Shown in pieces: positions 40,641 through 51,132 of a DNA stretch of 64,000 nt; within the stretch, counting starts at the first letter, position 1, and the number at the start of each line of letters is the position of its first letter. A model generated the notes under the pieces. It saw only the letters and a program-made list of their open reading frames with translations. It ran no database searches and had not been told where the DNA came from. The translations under genes were made by a program, and so were the position numbers. The DNA is from Croceibacterium_A sp044506885 (GTDB lineage Bacteria; Pseudomonadota; Alphaproteobacteria; Sphingomonadales; Sphingomonadaceae). The DNA lies in contig JBIQKC010000002.1 in NCBI GenBank assembly GCA_044506885.1, forward strand, positions 85,372 to 149,371, in the 5' to 3' direction.

Positions 40641-40957
40641 GGATTCTGCCCCTCCAATGCCGCGATCACCCTGGCCGCGTGCTCGGCCTGCGAGGGTGAT
40701 CGTACGATCACCACCATCTGGCATTCGGACGGGTCGGCACCGATCCAGCTGCCGGAGCGCCAGCCCAGGAACGGGCCGTCATCCCATCCGAACCCCAACG
40801 TCTCGGCATCGACGACCGAAATTGCCCCTTGCGTGTCGGGTACGACGATGCGCGTAATCCCAATATGCGTTCGAGTGATCGTCTTGCCATCAGTGTCGTT
40901 AGCATGCACGACTGTGCAGCCGGCAAGAACCAGCGGTAGAATTAGAATATATCGCAG
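40598..40957 (-). CDS. putative lipoprotein with probable CTG start
   Basis: From the first ATG (40909, MHANDTDGK) the protein would lack an export signal. Extending in frame upstream gives ILILPLVLAGC, a clean lipoprotein signal with lipobox LAGC, but no ATG, GTG or TTG occurs before the in-frame stop. A CTG at 40957 lies seven bases after GGGGG and would start MRYILILPLVLAGC (119 residues). The rest has GFGWDDGPFLGWRSGSW and VVIVRSPSQAEHAARVIAAL. It overlaps the next lipoprotein gene. The start is inferred; ATT starts are also possible. Confidence 0.5.
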   Translation of the reverse strand: MRYILILPLVLAGCTVVHANDTDGKTITRTHIGITRIVVPDTQGAISVVDAETLGFGWDDGPFLGWRSGSWIGADPSECQMVVIVRSPSQAEHAARVIAALEGQNPCIADFTGSLAQRR

Positions 40958-41154
40958 GATGCGACCCCCGTTTGTTTAGGTGTAATACTTGAACAATGGG
41001 CGCGATGCAATCGGGAATCTTGCGTATGCCCATTCGCCCTCCGCACTCGCGCGGCCTTGCGGATTGCATACGGTTCCCTACATGGCGGGAGCCTTTGCAG
41101 CCGCTTCCGCGCGCCCCTTGACCTTCGCGAACATTTACGGAACATCCATTTCCG

Positions 41155-44199
<3,045 letters not shown>

Positions 44200-44236
44200 A
44201 TCCTTCCGGCGGCGGTAAGACGTTGCCAAGGAAACC

Positions 44237-44270
44237 GGGCTTACGCGGCGATTGTCCGCCGCGTAAGCCC
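44237..44270. terminator. 14-bp perfect hairpin between convergent genes
   Basis: GGGCTTACGCGGCG and its exact complement enclose the six-base loop ATTGTC, 37 bp past the uvrA stop and 20 bp before the end of the convergent PEP-CTERM gene. No strong T tract follows, but position and stem strength suggest a bidirectional terminator. Confidence 0.72.
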
Positions 44271-44289
44271 TGCTGTTACCGCGTCTGGA

Positions 44290-45138
44290 TCAGGAGGCGG
44301 CAAGCATCTTCCGCTGCCGCCGGGCCGACCGCATCGTTCCGCCCAGAAGGCCGAAACCCAGGATCATCATCCCCCATGTCGAGGGCTCGGGAACGGCGCC
44401 GGGCGTCGGATCGAAGCTGCCTTCGTCCTTGGTGAACGCAGAATAGACCACGCCCCCCTGGGAGAAGTTGTAGAAGCCGAGACGGCCATCGCTGAACGAT
44501 CCGGTGAGATCGAACTGCTTCTCGCCGTTCACCGCGACGACCAGATTGTTGGGGCCGAAATCGAAGCTGAACGCGTAGTCCGTATTCCGGACCCACCCGG
44601 TCGAGCCGAGCGTGTCGCCTCGCGCCAGTTCGACAATCAACCCGCTGGTATCGCCGGCGTAATCGTCGTGCGTCCAGAGTTCGTTGGCCGTGGGGATTCC
44701 GGTAACCCGCGAGATGGCGAGTCCCCTTTCGGCGGTGCCGCCCGGCGTGCCCGACGAACCATCGAAATCGTAGTATTGCGTTGCGGCCTTCCAGTCGATG
44801 AGCAGATAGTCGGCCGCGCTGTTCGTCGTGTCTCCGGGGTTGAAGCCGATGACGAAGCCGATGAAATCATCGTCGCCGCCGCCGGTCACCTTGATATTGC
44901 CGGTGGCCATCGTGCCGTAGCTGTTGAAGTCGCTGTAAAAAATCGTCGGTTGGCCATTGACCGACTGTGTCACGGTGCCGCCGCCCGCCGCCACGGTCCA
45001 GACGCCGGCGCCGAAGCCGGGTACCGCCGGATATGATTCCGCGGTCCAGTCGTTCAGATCCACGACTGTCGCCGCCAGCGCCGGACTGGCCAGGACGGGT
45101 GCAACGAGGGCGCAGGCGAACGCACACTTTTTCAACAC
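44290..45138 (-). CDS. PEPxxWA-CTERM sorting-domain extracellular protein
   Basis: A 282-residue secreted protein. The signal peptide is MLKKCAFACALVAPVLASPALA. The body (VDLNDWTAESYPAVPGFGAGVW ... LLIDWKAATQYYDFDG) resembles a concanavalin-like or thrombospondin-C-like beta-sandwich. The C terminus VPEPSTWGMMILGFGLLGG plus RSARRQRK is a PEP-CTERM sorting tail: PEP motif, hydrophobic helix, basic end. Such tails are processed by exosortase (EpsH family), which implies an exosortase gene elsewhere. Likely a surface or biofilm-matrix protein. Confidence 0.87.
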   Translation of the reverse strand: MLKKCAFACALVAPVLASPALAATVVDLNDWTAESYPAVPGFGAGVWTVAAGGGTVTQSVNGQPTIFYSDFNSYGTMATGNIKVTGGGDDDFIGFVIGFNPGDTTNSAADYLLIDWKAATQYYDFDGSSGTPGGTAERGLAISRVTGIPTANELWTHDDYAGDTSGLIVELARGDTLGSTGWVRNTDYAFSFDFGPNNLVVAVNGEKQFDLTGSFSDGRLGFYNFSQGGVVYSAFTKDEGSFDPTPGAVPEPSTWGMMILGFGLLGGTMRSARRQRKMLAAS

Positions 45139-45288
45139 GGATTCTCTCCAGTCAGCGGCAGGCCGGCGACGGCCGTTAACCTTTCGTTAACTATTATCGC
45201 CGCGCATGGCAACCCGCCCGTTGACTCGTTGTCCGCGCGCCATGCGCATCGCTTTGCGCCTTTGCGTGGGATAACCTACCTTCCTGCC

Positions 45289-45843
45289 ATGTCCGCCTAC
45301 CGCCCCGAATTCAGCGCCGCCCTGCGCCTTCTCGCCCGCATCAGCCGAGCGATGGACGATGCCGGATACCGCCCGCCTGTGCTGGTCGGCGGCGCAGCGG
45401 TGGAAGTCTACACGCGCGGGGCGGTCACCACCGGTGATTTCGATCTCTCCTGCACGCGGCAGGACATTCTTGAAGCAGAGATGCAGCGGGAAGGGTTCGT
45501 CCGTCCCTCAGGCCCCGGCGTGGCGACGCGCGGCTGGATTCACCCGGAATTGAAGCTGGGCTTCGAATGCGTGTCCGAAGTCCTGCTCGACGGCCTGGCC
45601 GACCGCGCGATGGTACAGGTCGTCAGCCTCGGCGAGGACGGCGATGTGGCGGTGATCGCGCCCGAAGACATCATCGCCGACCGCATGGGGCAATACGCCT
45701 CCGGCAGTGCGCCAGACATGCTCGGGCAGGCGCGCGTGCTGTTCGCGCTGTGCGATGGGCTGGACCTCGCCTATATGGAACGACGGATTTCCGAGGAAAC
45801 AGGCGGCGACTATGGCCTTCAAGACCTTCAAGACCACGCGTGA
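45289..45843 (+). CDS. nucleotidyltransferase-fold protein (AbiEii/DUF6036-like)
   Basis: A 184-residue protein with the pol-beta nucleotidyltransferase core: VLVGGAAVEVYTRGAVTTGDFDLSC holds the GG motif and the D-x-D catalytic/metal acids, as in AbiEii-type toxins and minimal nucleotidyltransferases. A helical C terminus follows (IAPEDIIADRMGQYASG, then DMLGQARVLFALCDGLDLAYMERRISEETGG). ATG 45289 (MSAYRPEFSAAL) is preferred over an upstream start at 45229. It overlaps the next small basic gene by 32 bp, a two-gene layout reminiscent of toxin-antitoxin pairs, although the order and partner differ from AbiEi-AbiEii. Confidence 0.7.
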   Translation: MSAYRPEFSAALRLLARISRAMDDAGYRPPVLVGGAAVEVYTRGAVTTGDFDLSCTRQDILEAEMQREGFVRPSGPGVATRGWIHPELKLGFECVSEVLLDGLADRAMVQVVSLGEDGDVAVIAPEDIIADRMGQYASGSAPDMLGQARVLFALCDGLDLAYMERRISEETGGDYGLQDLQDHA

Positions 45844-45994
45844 GCCGATCGCGCTCGAAGCGCTCGCCCGCCGCATCGCCGCGCGCAAGGCGGCGCTCGG
45901 CATCCCCGATCCGCCCCGCAACGCCGGCAACAACCGCACCCCCGGCAAGCGCGCGCTGCTCAAGGCTATCGAGGACGCCGGCGGCAAATGGTGA
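45812..45994 (+). CDS. small basic protein overlapping the nucleotidyltransferase gene
   Basis: A 60-residue protein, MAFKTFKTTREPIALEALARR ... NRTPGKRALLKAIEDAGGKW, rich in Lys/Arg with a helix at residues 12-30. Its ATG lies within the 3' end of the upstream nucleotidyltransferase-fold gene in another frame, so the two are translationally linked. No family recognised. Candidate partner, antitoxin or RNA-binding cofactor; this is inference from the layout. Confidence 0.55.
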   Translation: MAFKTFKTTREPIALEALARRIAARKAALGIPDPPRNAGNNRTPGKRALLKAIEDAGGKW

Positions 45995-46129
45995 GGCCGC
46001 CTTCGCCCCGCGCGGACCCGTCCTTCCATCCCGCATCCCGCCAACCCGACGCTTGACCATCCGCTCCCCGCAGGCGAGCAACGCAACCGGCGCGCACAAG
46101 ATGCCGCGATTCCAGGGAGGGATGCCCCA

Positions 46130-47005
46130 ATGCAGCAAGAGAGGAAGCCGGGCCGCCGCCCGCTCATGTCCGCCAGAACCGCGCTCGGGCTCTCCATCGT
46201 CCTCGCCGGCATGGCCTTCGCCAGCGCCGCGCGGGCGGAATGCGACCGCCAGATGCTGCGCAACATCACCGACACTTATGTCGAGGCCCAGTCGAGCGGG
46301 AATCCCGCCCTGCTGCCGCTCGCGGCCGGGGCCTACTATGCCGAGAACGACAAGGCGCTCGACGCCGGCGAGGGTATTCTGGCCCAGGCGCTGCCGGTCG
46401 ATTTCGCCCGCAGTTTCCATGACACTACGCGCTGCGCCGCGTTCACCGAACTGACCTCGGCCTCGCACGCGCACCCCTACGTGATCCACACGCGGATCGA
46501 GGCGACCGGCGACCGTGAGATCGTCCGGCTGGAATCGGTCGTGACCGACGAGGACGACTGGGTGTTCGGCGCCAGCGAGCACCTCGCCCAGACGCAGGTG
46601 GAGAACTGGGGCGCGATCCCCGCCGACCGGCGCGACACGCGCGAGGCTATCCAGGCCGCGGCAGACGCCTACATCGACAACTGGGGCGATCCCGATCTGC
46701 CGGTGCCGCACGGCACGCCCTGCTCCCGGCTCGAAGGGCGTATCTATACCGGCAGCCGGGATCCGGAAGGCCAGACCTGCACCATGGGCGCGTTCCCGCA
46801 GCCCATCCAGACGGGCAACCGCCGCTATGTGATCGACGAGACCGTCGGCGCGGTGTCCATCTTCCACGACTTCTCGTGGATCGACGCCGGGCTGCCCGCC
46901 GATCATCCGGGAACCCCGGCCAGCCAGACCTTCCGCGTCGAAGGCGGCATGAACCGCTACATCCACGAAGTGACCGCCTGCACCACGCCGAATTGCAGCC
47001 GGTAG
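46130..47005 (+). CDS. secreted protein of unknown function (DUF8021-like)
   Basis: A 291-residue exported protein. The N terminus is an extended signal peptide (basic stretch, then ALGLSIVLAGMAFASAARA) with cleavage before ECDRQML. The mature region resembles a fold seen in fungal and bacterial secreted proteins: ITDTYVEAQSSGNPALLPLAAGAYYAEN, a central DTRCAAFTELT and the C-terminal VIDETVGAVSIFHDFSWIDA, which suggests an NTF2/SnoaL-like pocket. Five cysteines could form disulfides. GGGAGGG eight bases before ATG 46130 supports that start. Confidence 0.65.
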   Translation: MQQERKPGRRPLMSARTALGLSIVLAGMAFASAARAECDRQMLRNITDTYVEAQSSGNPALLPLAAGAYYAENDKALDAGEGILAQALPVDFARSFHDTTRCAAFTELTSASHAHPYVIHTRIEATGDREIVRLESVVTDEDDWVFGASEHLAQTQVENWGAIPADRRDTREAIQAAADAYIDNWGDPDLPVPHGTPCSRLEGRIYTGSRDPEGQTCTMGAFPQPIQTGNRRYVIDETVGAVSIFHDFSWIDAGLPADHPGTPASQTFRVEGGMNRYIHEVTACTTPNCSR

Positions 47006-47156
47006 GAAGCCGAACGGGCGCGCCGGCGCCGCTTCGCCCGGCGCGCCCACCCCTCCGCCGCCACCCGCCGGCGGGGAGGATCGAAATACCGTTTTCCTAC
47101 AGCCCCCTTTTCGGCATATATGCTCCGTTCCCTTTTTGTTTTGCATGAGGCGAACG

Positions 47157-47903
47157 ATGTCTTCCACTGCTCCGCGCCGCACGCCGGCCCCCACTCCAAC
47201 CCCCGCCGCCGCCACTCACGCGCCCGTTCCCGCACCGCGCGCCCGCCCGCCGCGTCACAACGAATGGACCCGCGCCAAGATGGCCGCGTTCCTGCGCGAA
47301 CTGGCCGCGTCGCAATGCGTCGCGCACGCGGCGCGCAGCGTCGGCATGTCGCGCCAGGCGGCCTACAAGCTGCGCAACCGCCTCGCCGGCACGCCGTTCG
47401 CGCTCGGGTGGGAAGTCGCGCTGGAGGCGGGGTTGCAGCAGCTCGCCCATGCGGTGATGGACCGCGCGCTCAATGGCGAGGAAGTGCCGCATTACTATCA
47501 CGGCGAACTGGTCGGCTCCTCGCGCCGCTACGACAACCGGCTGGCCGCGTGGGTGCTGGAGAATCCGTGGCGGCTCGGCCGCCAGCAGCTTGCGCGCGAA
47601 TATTCGTCGGAAGGGTTCGACCGGCTGGTGGAGCGCGTCGAGTGCGCCTCGCTCGACTGGGAGGAGGGGGAGACGCTGCCCGGCCGCATTCCGCCGCCCC
47701 TGCCGGAGGACGAAGCGCAGATACTCGGTTTCCTCGGCGAGCCGGACCGCGAGGAATATCCGACCGACGAGGACCGGGACGAAGCCTACCGCCACGCCGC
47801 GATGGAGCGCGACCAGGGCGATTTCATCGCCAAGCGTAGCTGGTATGCCGCCCTCGCGGCGGAAACCCCCGCGCGCCCCGCGCCGCGCGGGCGCTATCGG
47901 TGA
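47157..47903 (+). CDS. helix-turn-helix DNA-binding domain protein
   Basis: A protein of about 248 residues. Following a Pro/Ala-rich leader, residues about 37-75 (WTRAKMAAFLRELAASQCV then ARSVGMSRQAAYKLRNRLAG) form a helix-turn-helix like those of resolvase/terminase small-subunit regulators. The rest (ALGWEVALEAGLQQLAHAVMDRALNGEEVPHYYHGELVG ...) is a sphingomonad-type conserved region of unknown role, with a very acidic C-terminal half. ATG 47157 has GAGG six bases upstream and is preferred over a TTG at 47136. Terminase-like or regulatory function is a guess. Confidence 0.62.
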   Translation: MSSTAPRRTPAPTPTPAAATHAPVPAPRARPPRHNEWTRAKMAAFLRELAASQCVAHAARSVGMSRQAAYKLRNRLAGTPFALGWEVALEAGLQQLAHAVMDRALNGEEVPHYYHGELVGSSRRYDNRLAAWVLENPWRLGRQQLAREYSSEGFDRLVERVECASLDWEEGETLPGRIPPPLPEDEAQILGFLGEPDREEYPTDEDRDEAYRHAAMERDQGDFIAKRSWYAALAAETPARPAPRGRYR

Positions 47904-48166
47904 CGGCGCGGGTTCTCCCGGCCGCGCGGCGGATTTTTGTTTTTCCACCCCGCCACGGTGTCGCCCTCGCGCCCGGAAGCGGCGGAATCGCGCGGCTTCC
48001 GGGCGGGGACGCCCAGGGTTACGCCTGTCGCTTGTGTCACCCTCGCGATCCGGCGCGGGCAACTCCGCGATCGGCCGCGCAAGCGCCGTCCGACACATCT
48101 TGCCGGTCGCGGGATCGCCCCTATAGTCCCGCTGTTCGTTTCGATGTTCAGGGAGAGAGGAAACCG

Positions 48167-48604
48167 ATGAACACCCGCAATTCCATCGCGATCGGCGCCG
48201 CCATAGTGGGAATCTTCGCGCTTGCGGCCCCCGCCGCCGCGCAGTTCGGCGGACCGCCGCCGCCGCCCAACACCGGGGTTCCGGTCTATACCGCGCTGAA
48301 CGGCGCGGTCGGCCACGGCAACGCCACGGTGGTGATCGACCCGCCGAAGGGCACCGCGTGCTACCTCATCAACGTCACCGGGCTGGAAGGCGTCACGGCG
48401 GCGCATATCCACCAGGGCGGCGAAGGCGAAAGCGGGCCGCCGGTGGTGACGCTCGACGCGCCGACCGACGGTTCGAGCGGCAACTGCGTCGAGATCGCGG
48501 CGGACGTGTCGGAAGCGATCCTCGCCAACCCCGGCGGCTACTACGTCAACGTCCACACCCAGGCCGCGCCCGCTGGCGCGATCCGCGGGCAGTTGCAGGG
48601 CTGA
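48167..48604 (+). CDS. secreted CHRD-domain protein
   Basis: A 145-residue exported protein: signal peptide MNTRNSIAIGAAIVGIFALAAPAAAQ, a proline stretch, then a CHRD domain recognised by GNATVVIDPPKGTACYLINVTGLEG, VTAAHIHQGGEGESGPPVVTLDAP and the C-terminal YYVNVHTQAAPAGAIRGQLQG. CHRD domains are extracellular, named from chordin; role unknown in bacteria. GGGAGAGAGG lies before the ATG. Convergent with the His-rich gene, 7 bp away. The preceding 260 bp hold no gene that I can see. Confidence 0.85.
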   Translation: MNTRNSIAIGAAIVGIFALAAPAAAQFGGPPPPPNTGVPVYTALNGAVGHGNATVVIDPPKGTACYLINVTGLEGVTAAHIHQGGEGESGPPVVTLDAPTDGSSGNCVEIAADVSEAILANPGGYYVNVHTQAAPAGAIRGQLQG

Positions 48605-48611
48605 GCGCGCT

Positions 48612-49913
48612 TCACCGCCCCAGCGCCAGCCTGGCGAAGGCGGTGAAGCCCATCGGGCGCTTGCCGTATGCGGCGTCGAGCGCATCGGGCTTGAGGAAGG
48701 CCGATGCGCTCCCGCCCAGCGACAGGCCGAACGGGCCGAGCGGCAGCGTATGGGCATAGCCGGCCTGGATCTTGCTGACGCGGAACGCGGTGTCGTGCAG
48801 CGGATGCGCGTGGCCGGGGAAAAGCTCGTCGTTGGCCACGTTCTCGAACCGGCCGAACAGCGTGTGCCGGTCGGCAAAGTCCCAGCTGGCTTCGGCCAGC
48901 CAGGCGGTCAGCGTGGCGCCGGGGGCGCGGTCCTTGGCCGAGAACGCGAGGGTCGCGGCGAGGCCCTGGCCGGAGTTGTAGTGCGCGCTGGCGGTGGTGC
49001 GCCGCTCGTCCGCCCCGCCGTGCAGCGTCTCGGGCTCTTCCAGCCGTCCGTGGCTGACCTGGAAGGCCCAGTTGGGGCTGGGCGTCAGCGTCGCGCGCAG
49101 GCTCCACGAATCGAGCTTCGGCGTCTCGATGCCCCACCGCTCCTCGTCGGGCTCGCGGCCGCGGAAGGCGGAGGCTTCGATCTGCCACAGGTTGCTCGCC
49201 ACGCCCGCGGTCGCCACGCCATAGGTGATGTGCGTGGAATCGAACCAGTGATGGGTGATCGGCGCTTCCGGGTTCAGCCGCCCGCTCGCCCGGTGCATGA
49301 ACGCCGCCGGCCCCAGCGCCGGCTCGCCCACCGGGCCGCCGTAGAGGAACACGGTCGTCCCCTCGGCGATCTCCACGTCCACCCGCGCCGCCAGCTCCAT
49401 GAACAGGTCGTGCGGATGCTGCCGGTCGACCAGCGCCGCGCCGTTCGCCGTCTCGCCGGTGGCGAACAGGTTGGGATAGCCGCGGTTGCGCATCAGCGGC
49501 TCGGCGCTGAGCATGGTCTTGAGCTGGATCCGCGCGCCGCCGAAGTCCTTCTGAGCCATCAGCATGGCCATCGACTGGACATAGGTCTTGTCGTCGCCGC
49601 GCGGGCCGGTCTGCTCGGTATGGACGCCCCACAGGAAACCGTGCGCCATCCCGCTCCAGCCGCCGCCGAGACCGAAATGGACGCCTGGCATCATCCCTTC
49701 GGCCGCCGGCAGCCGGGCGCTGCCTGATGCTTCGACCGGGGCATCGGGCGCGGCGTGTTCCATGGCCGCATGATCCATTCGTGAATGGCCCGCCTCCGCG
49801 TGCTCACTCGCTCCATGGTCCATCGCCCCATGATCGGTCGCGCCATGACCCGAATGGTCCTGGGCGAGAGCAGGGGAAGCGATCAGGCCCGCCGCGAGAA
49901 GCACGCTCCTCAA
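48612..49913 (-). CDS. exported His/Met-rich protein, MerR-linked operon
   Basis: A 433-residue exported protein starting at TTG 49913 (overlapping the stop of the glutaredoxin-MauE gene) with signal peptide SVLLAAGLIASPALA. Residues about 20-60 are packed with histidines (DHSGHGATDHGAMDHGASEH ... RMDHAAMEHAAP), a probable metal-binding region. The rest has GVHFGLGGGWSGMAHGFLWGVH, DRQHPHDLFMELAARV and alternating strand-like segments ending in FTAFARLALGR, a beta-barrel-like C terminus. It could be an outer-membrane barrel. No named family recognised. Its operon is driven by the mer-like operator at 50694-50725. Confidence 0.7.
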   Translation of the reverse strand: MRSVLLAAGLIASPALAQDHSGHGATDHGAMDHGASEHAEAGHSRMDHAAMEHAAPDAPVEASGSARLPAAEGMMPGVHFGLGGGWSGMAHGFLWGVHTEQTGPRGDDKTYVQSMAMLMAQKDFGGARIQLKTMLSAEPLMRNRGYPNLFATGETANGAALVDRQHPHDLFMELAARVDVEIAEGTTVFLYGGPVGEPALGPAAFMHRASGRLNPEAPITHHWFDSTHITYGVATAGVASNLWQIEASAFRGREPDEERWGIETPKLDSWSLRATLTPSPNWAFQVSHGRLEEPETLHGGADERRTTASAHYNSGQGLAATLAFSAKDRAPGATLTAWLAEASWDFADRHTLFGRFENVANDELFPGHAHPLHDTAFRVSKIQAGYAHTLPLGPFGLSLGGSASAFLKPDALDAAYGKRPMGFTAFARLALGR

Positions 49914-50686
49914 GCGCCGTGCCCCAGCAGCATCCACAGGGCCATCGCCACCATCATCACGTTCTCGGTCAGCGACAGGAAGCCCAGCGGCACCCGGCTC
50001 GATCCGCCGACGCAGGCGCACTTGAGCTCGCGCTTGTCGACATAGACCGCCTTGAACACCGACACGCCGCCGATGGTGGCGATGAACAGCGCCAGCGGGA
50101 TCGATACCCAGTCCAGCGCCCGCGCCGCCATCAGCGCGCCGGCGGCGAACTCGGCGAACGGATAGATCGTCGCATAGGGCACCCAGCGTTTCGCCAGCAG
50201 GTCGTAGTTGAGGAACATGGTCGCGAAGCGGTCGAGGTCCTGCAACTTCAGCATCGCCAGCACGACCATCGAAAAGGCGATGAACCATTCGGCCGCGCGC
50301 ACCGTCAGCATGTTGCCGAACGCCGCATGGCTCGCCGCCAGCGCCAGCGCGCCGGTCGCCGCGAACACGGCCAGCACCGGCCGATAGCTGGTGGCGTCGG
50401 GATCGGCGACCTTGAGCCCGAACCAGCGGCGCAAGTCGTCATGGCCGCCGATCCGCTCGCCGCCGATGAAGACCTGCGGCGTGGTCTTGACCCCGTGCTC
50501 GGCCTTGAAGGCGTCGGTCTCGGCGCGCGTCGTCAGCCAGCGGTCGTCGACCTCGTAGCCCTTGCTGCGCAGCAGGTGGCGCGCCTTGAGGCCATAGGGG
50601 CAGACGTGGTCCGGCATGACCATGCGGTAAAGCACCGCGCTCCGGGCGGAATCCGATACGTTCGGGGAGATGACTTGCTGTTCCAT
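49910..50686 (-). CDS. glutaredoxin domain fused to MauE-like redox membrane protein
   Basis: A 258-residue fusion. The N terminus (about residues 20-95) is glutaredoxin-like: HVCPYGLKARHLLRSKGYEVDD with a monothiol-type CPYG site and the cis-Pro strand TTPQVFIGGERIGGHDDL. The C-terminal half has four membrane segments in the MauE/DoxX style (LAVFAATGALALAASHAAFG, AAEWFIAFSMVVLAML, YPFAEFAAGALMAARAL, LALFIATIGGVSVF) and the redox CxC in KCACVGGSSRVPLGFLSLTENVMM. It is first in the operon with the His-rich gene, under a mer-type promoter. Start ATG 50686. Confidence 0.82.
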   Translation of the reverse strand: MEQQVISPNVSDSARSAVLYRMVMPDHVCPYGLKARHLLRSKGYEVDDRWLTTRAETDAFKAEHGVKTTPQVFIGGERIGGHDDLRRWFGLKVADPDATSYRPVLAVFAATGALALAASHAAFGNMLTVRAAEWFIAFSMVVLAMLKLQDLDRFATMFLNYDLLAKRWVPYATIYPFAEFAAGALMAARALDWVSIPLALFIATIGGVSVFKAVYVDKRELKCACVGGSSRVPLGFLSLTENVMMVAMALWMLLGHGA

Positions 50687-50693
50687 GCCTGTC

Positions 50694-50725
50694 CCTATAC
50701 CCTCCGTACCATGGTACGGAGTCAA
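50694..50725 (-). promoter_or_regulatory. MerR-type promoter/operator with 20-bp palindrome
   Basis: CTCCGTACCATGGTACGGAG (50702-50721) is a perfect 20-bp palindrome. On the leftward strand it sits between a TTGACT -35 (50720-50725) and a TATAGG -10 (50694-50699) with a 20-bp spacer, the over-long spacer that MerR activators untwist. The dyad CCGTAC-CATG-GTACGG closely resembles the Tn501/Tn21 mer operator (CCGTAC-ATGA-GTACGG), which is established knowledge. It lies between the divergent merR-like gene and the glutaredoxin-MauE gene. Confidence 0.88.
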
Positions 50726-50736
50726 CGGTGAAAGCG

Positions 50737-51132
50737 ATGACCATCGCGGAACTCGCGCGCAGCGCGGGCGTGGGGGTGGAAACGGTCCGCTATTACCAAC
50801 GGCGCGGCCTGCTTTCCGATCCGCGTCCGCAACGCACGGGCGCGGCGGGTATCCGGCACTACGGGTCGGACGAGGCGCGGCGGCTGCGTTTCATCCGCTC
50901 GGCCAAGGGGGCGGGCTTCACGCTCGACGAGGTCGCCGAACTGCTCCGGCTCGACAGCGGCGGCGACCGGGCGCGGGCGCGCGAGATGGCGAACGTCCGG
51001 CTGGCCGCGCTCGACGCGCAGATCGCCGAATTGCAGGAGGCGCGCCGCGCGCTTGCCGCGTTGGCGAAGGAGTGCGCGTCGGGCTCCGGCGGCCCATGCC
51101 CGATCATCGCCTCGTTCGAAGGGTCCGCGTGA
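50737..51132 (+). CDS. MerR-family regulator, mercury-type but lacking one metal cysteine
   Basis: A 131-residue regulator. The N-terminal winged helix is MTIAELARSAGVGVETVRYYQRRGLL, followed by the dimer helix. The C terminus ALAALAKECASGSGGPCPIIASFEG has two cysteines (C113, C121) in the position of MerR C117/C126, with the PxIASF tail of mercury sensors, but no cysteine where MerR has C82 (here LRLDSGGDRA). It may sense another metal or thiophilic ligand. ATG 50737 is preferred over GTG 50728. It is divergent from the glutaredoxin-MauE operon. The stop overlaps the SDR start. Confidence 0.87.
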   Translation: MTIAELARSAGVGVETVRYYQRRGLLSDPRPQRTGAAGIRHYGSDEARRLRFIRSAKGAGFTLDEVAELLRLDSGGDRARAREMANVRLAALDAQIAELQEARRALAALAKECASGSGGPCPIIASFEGSA

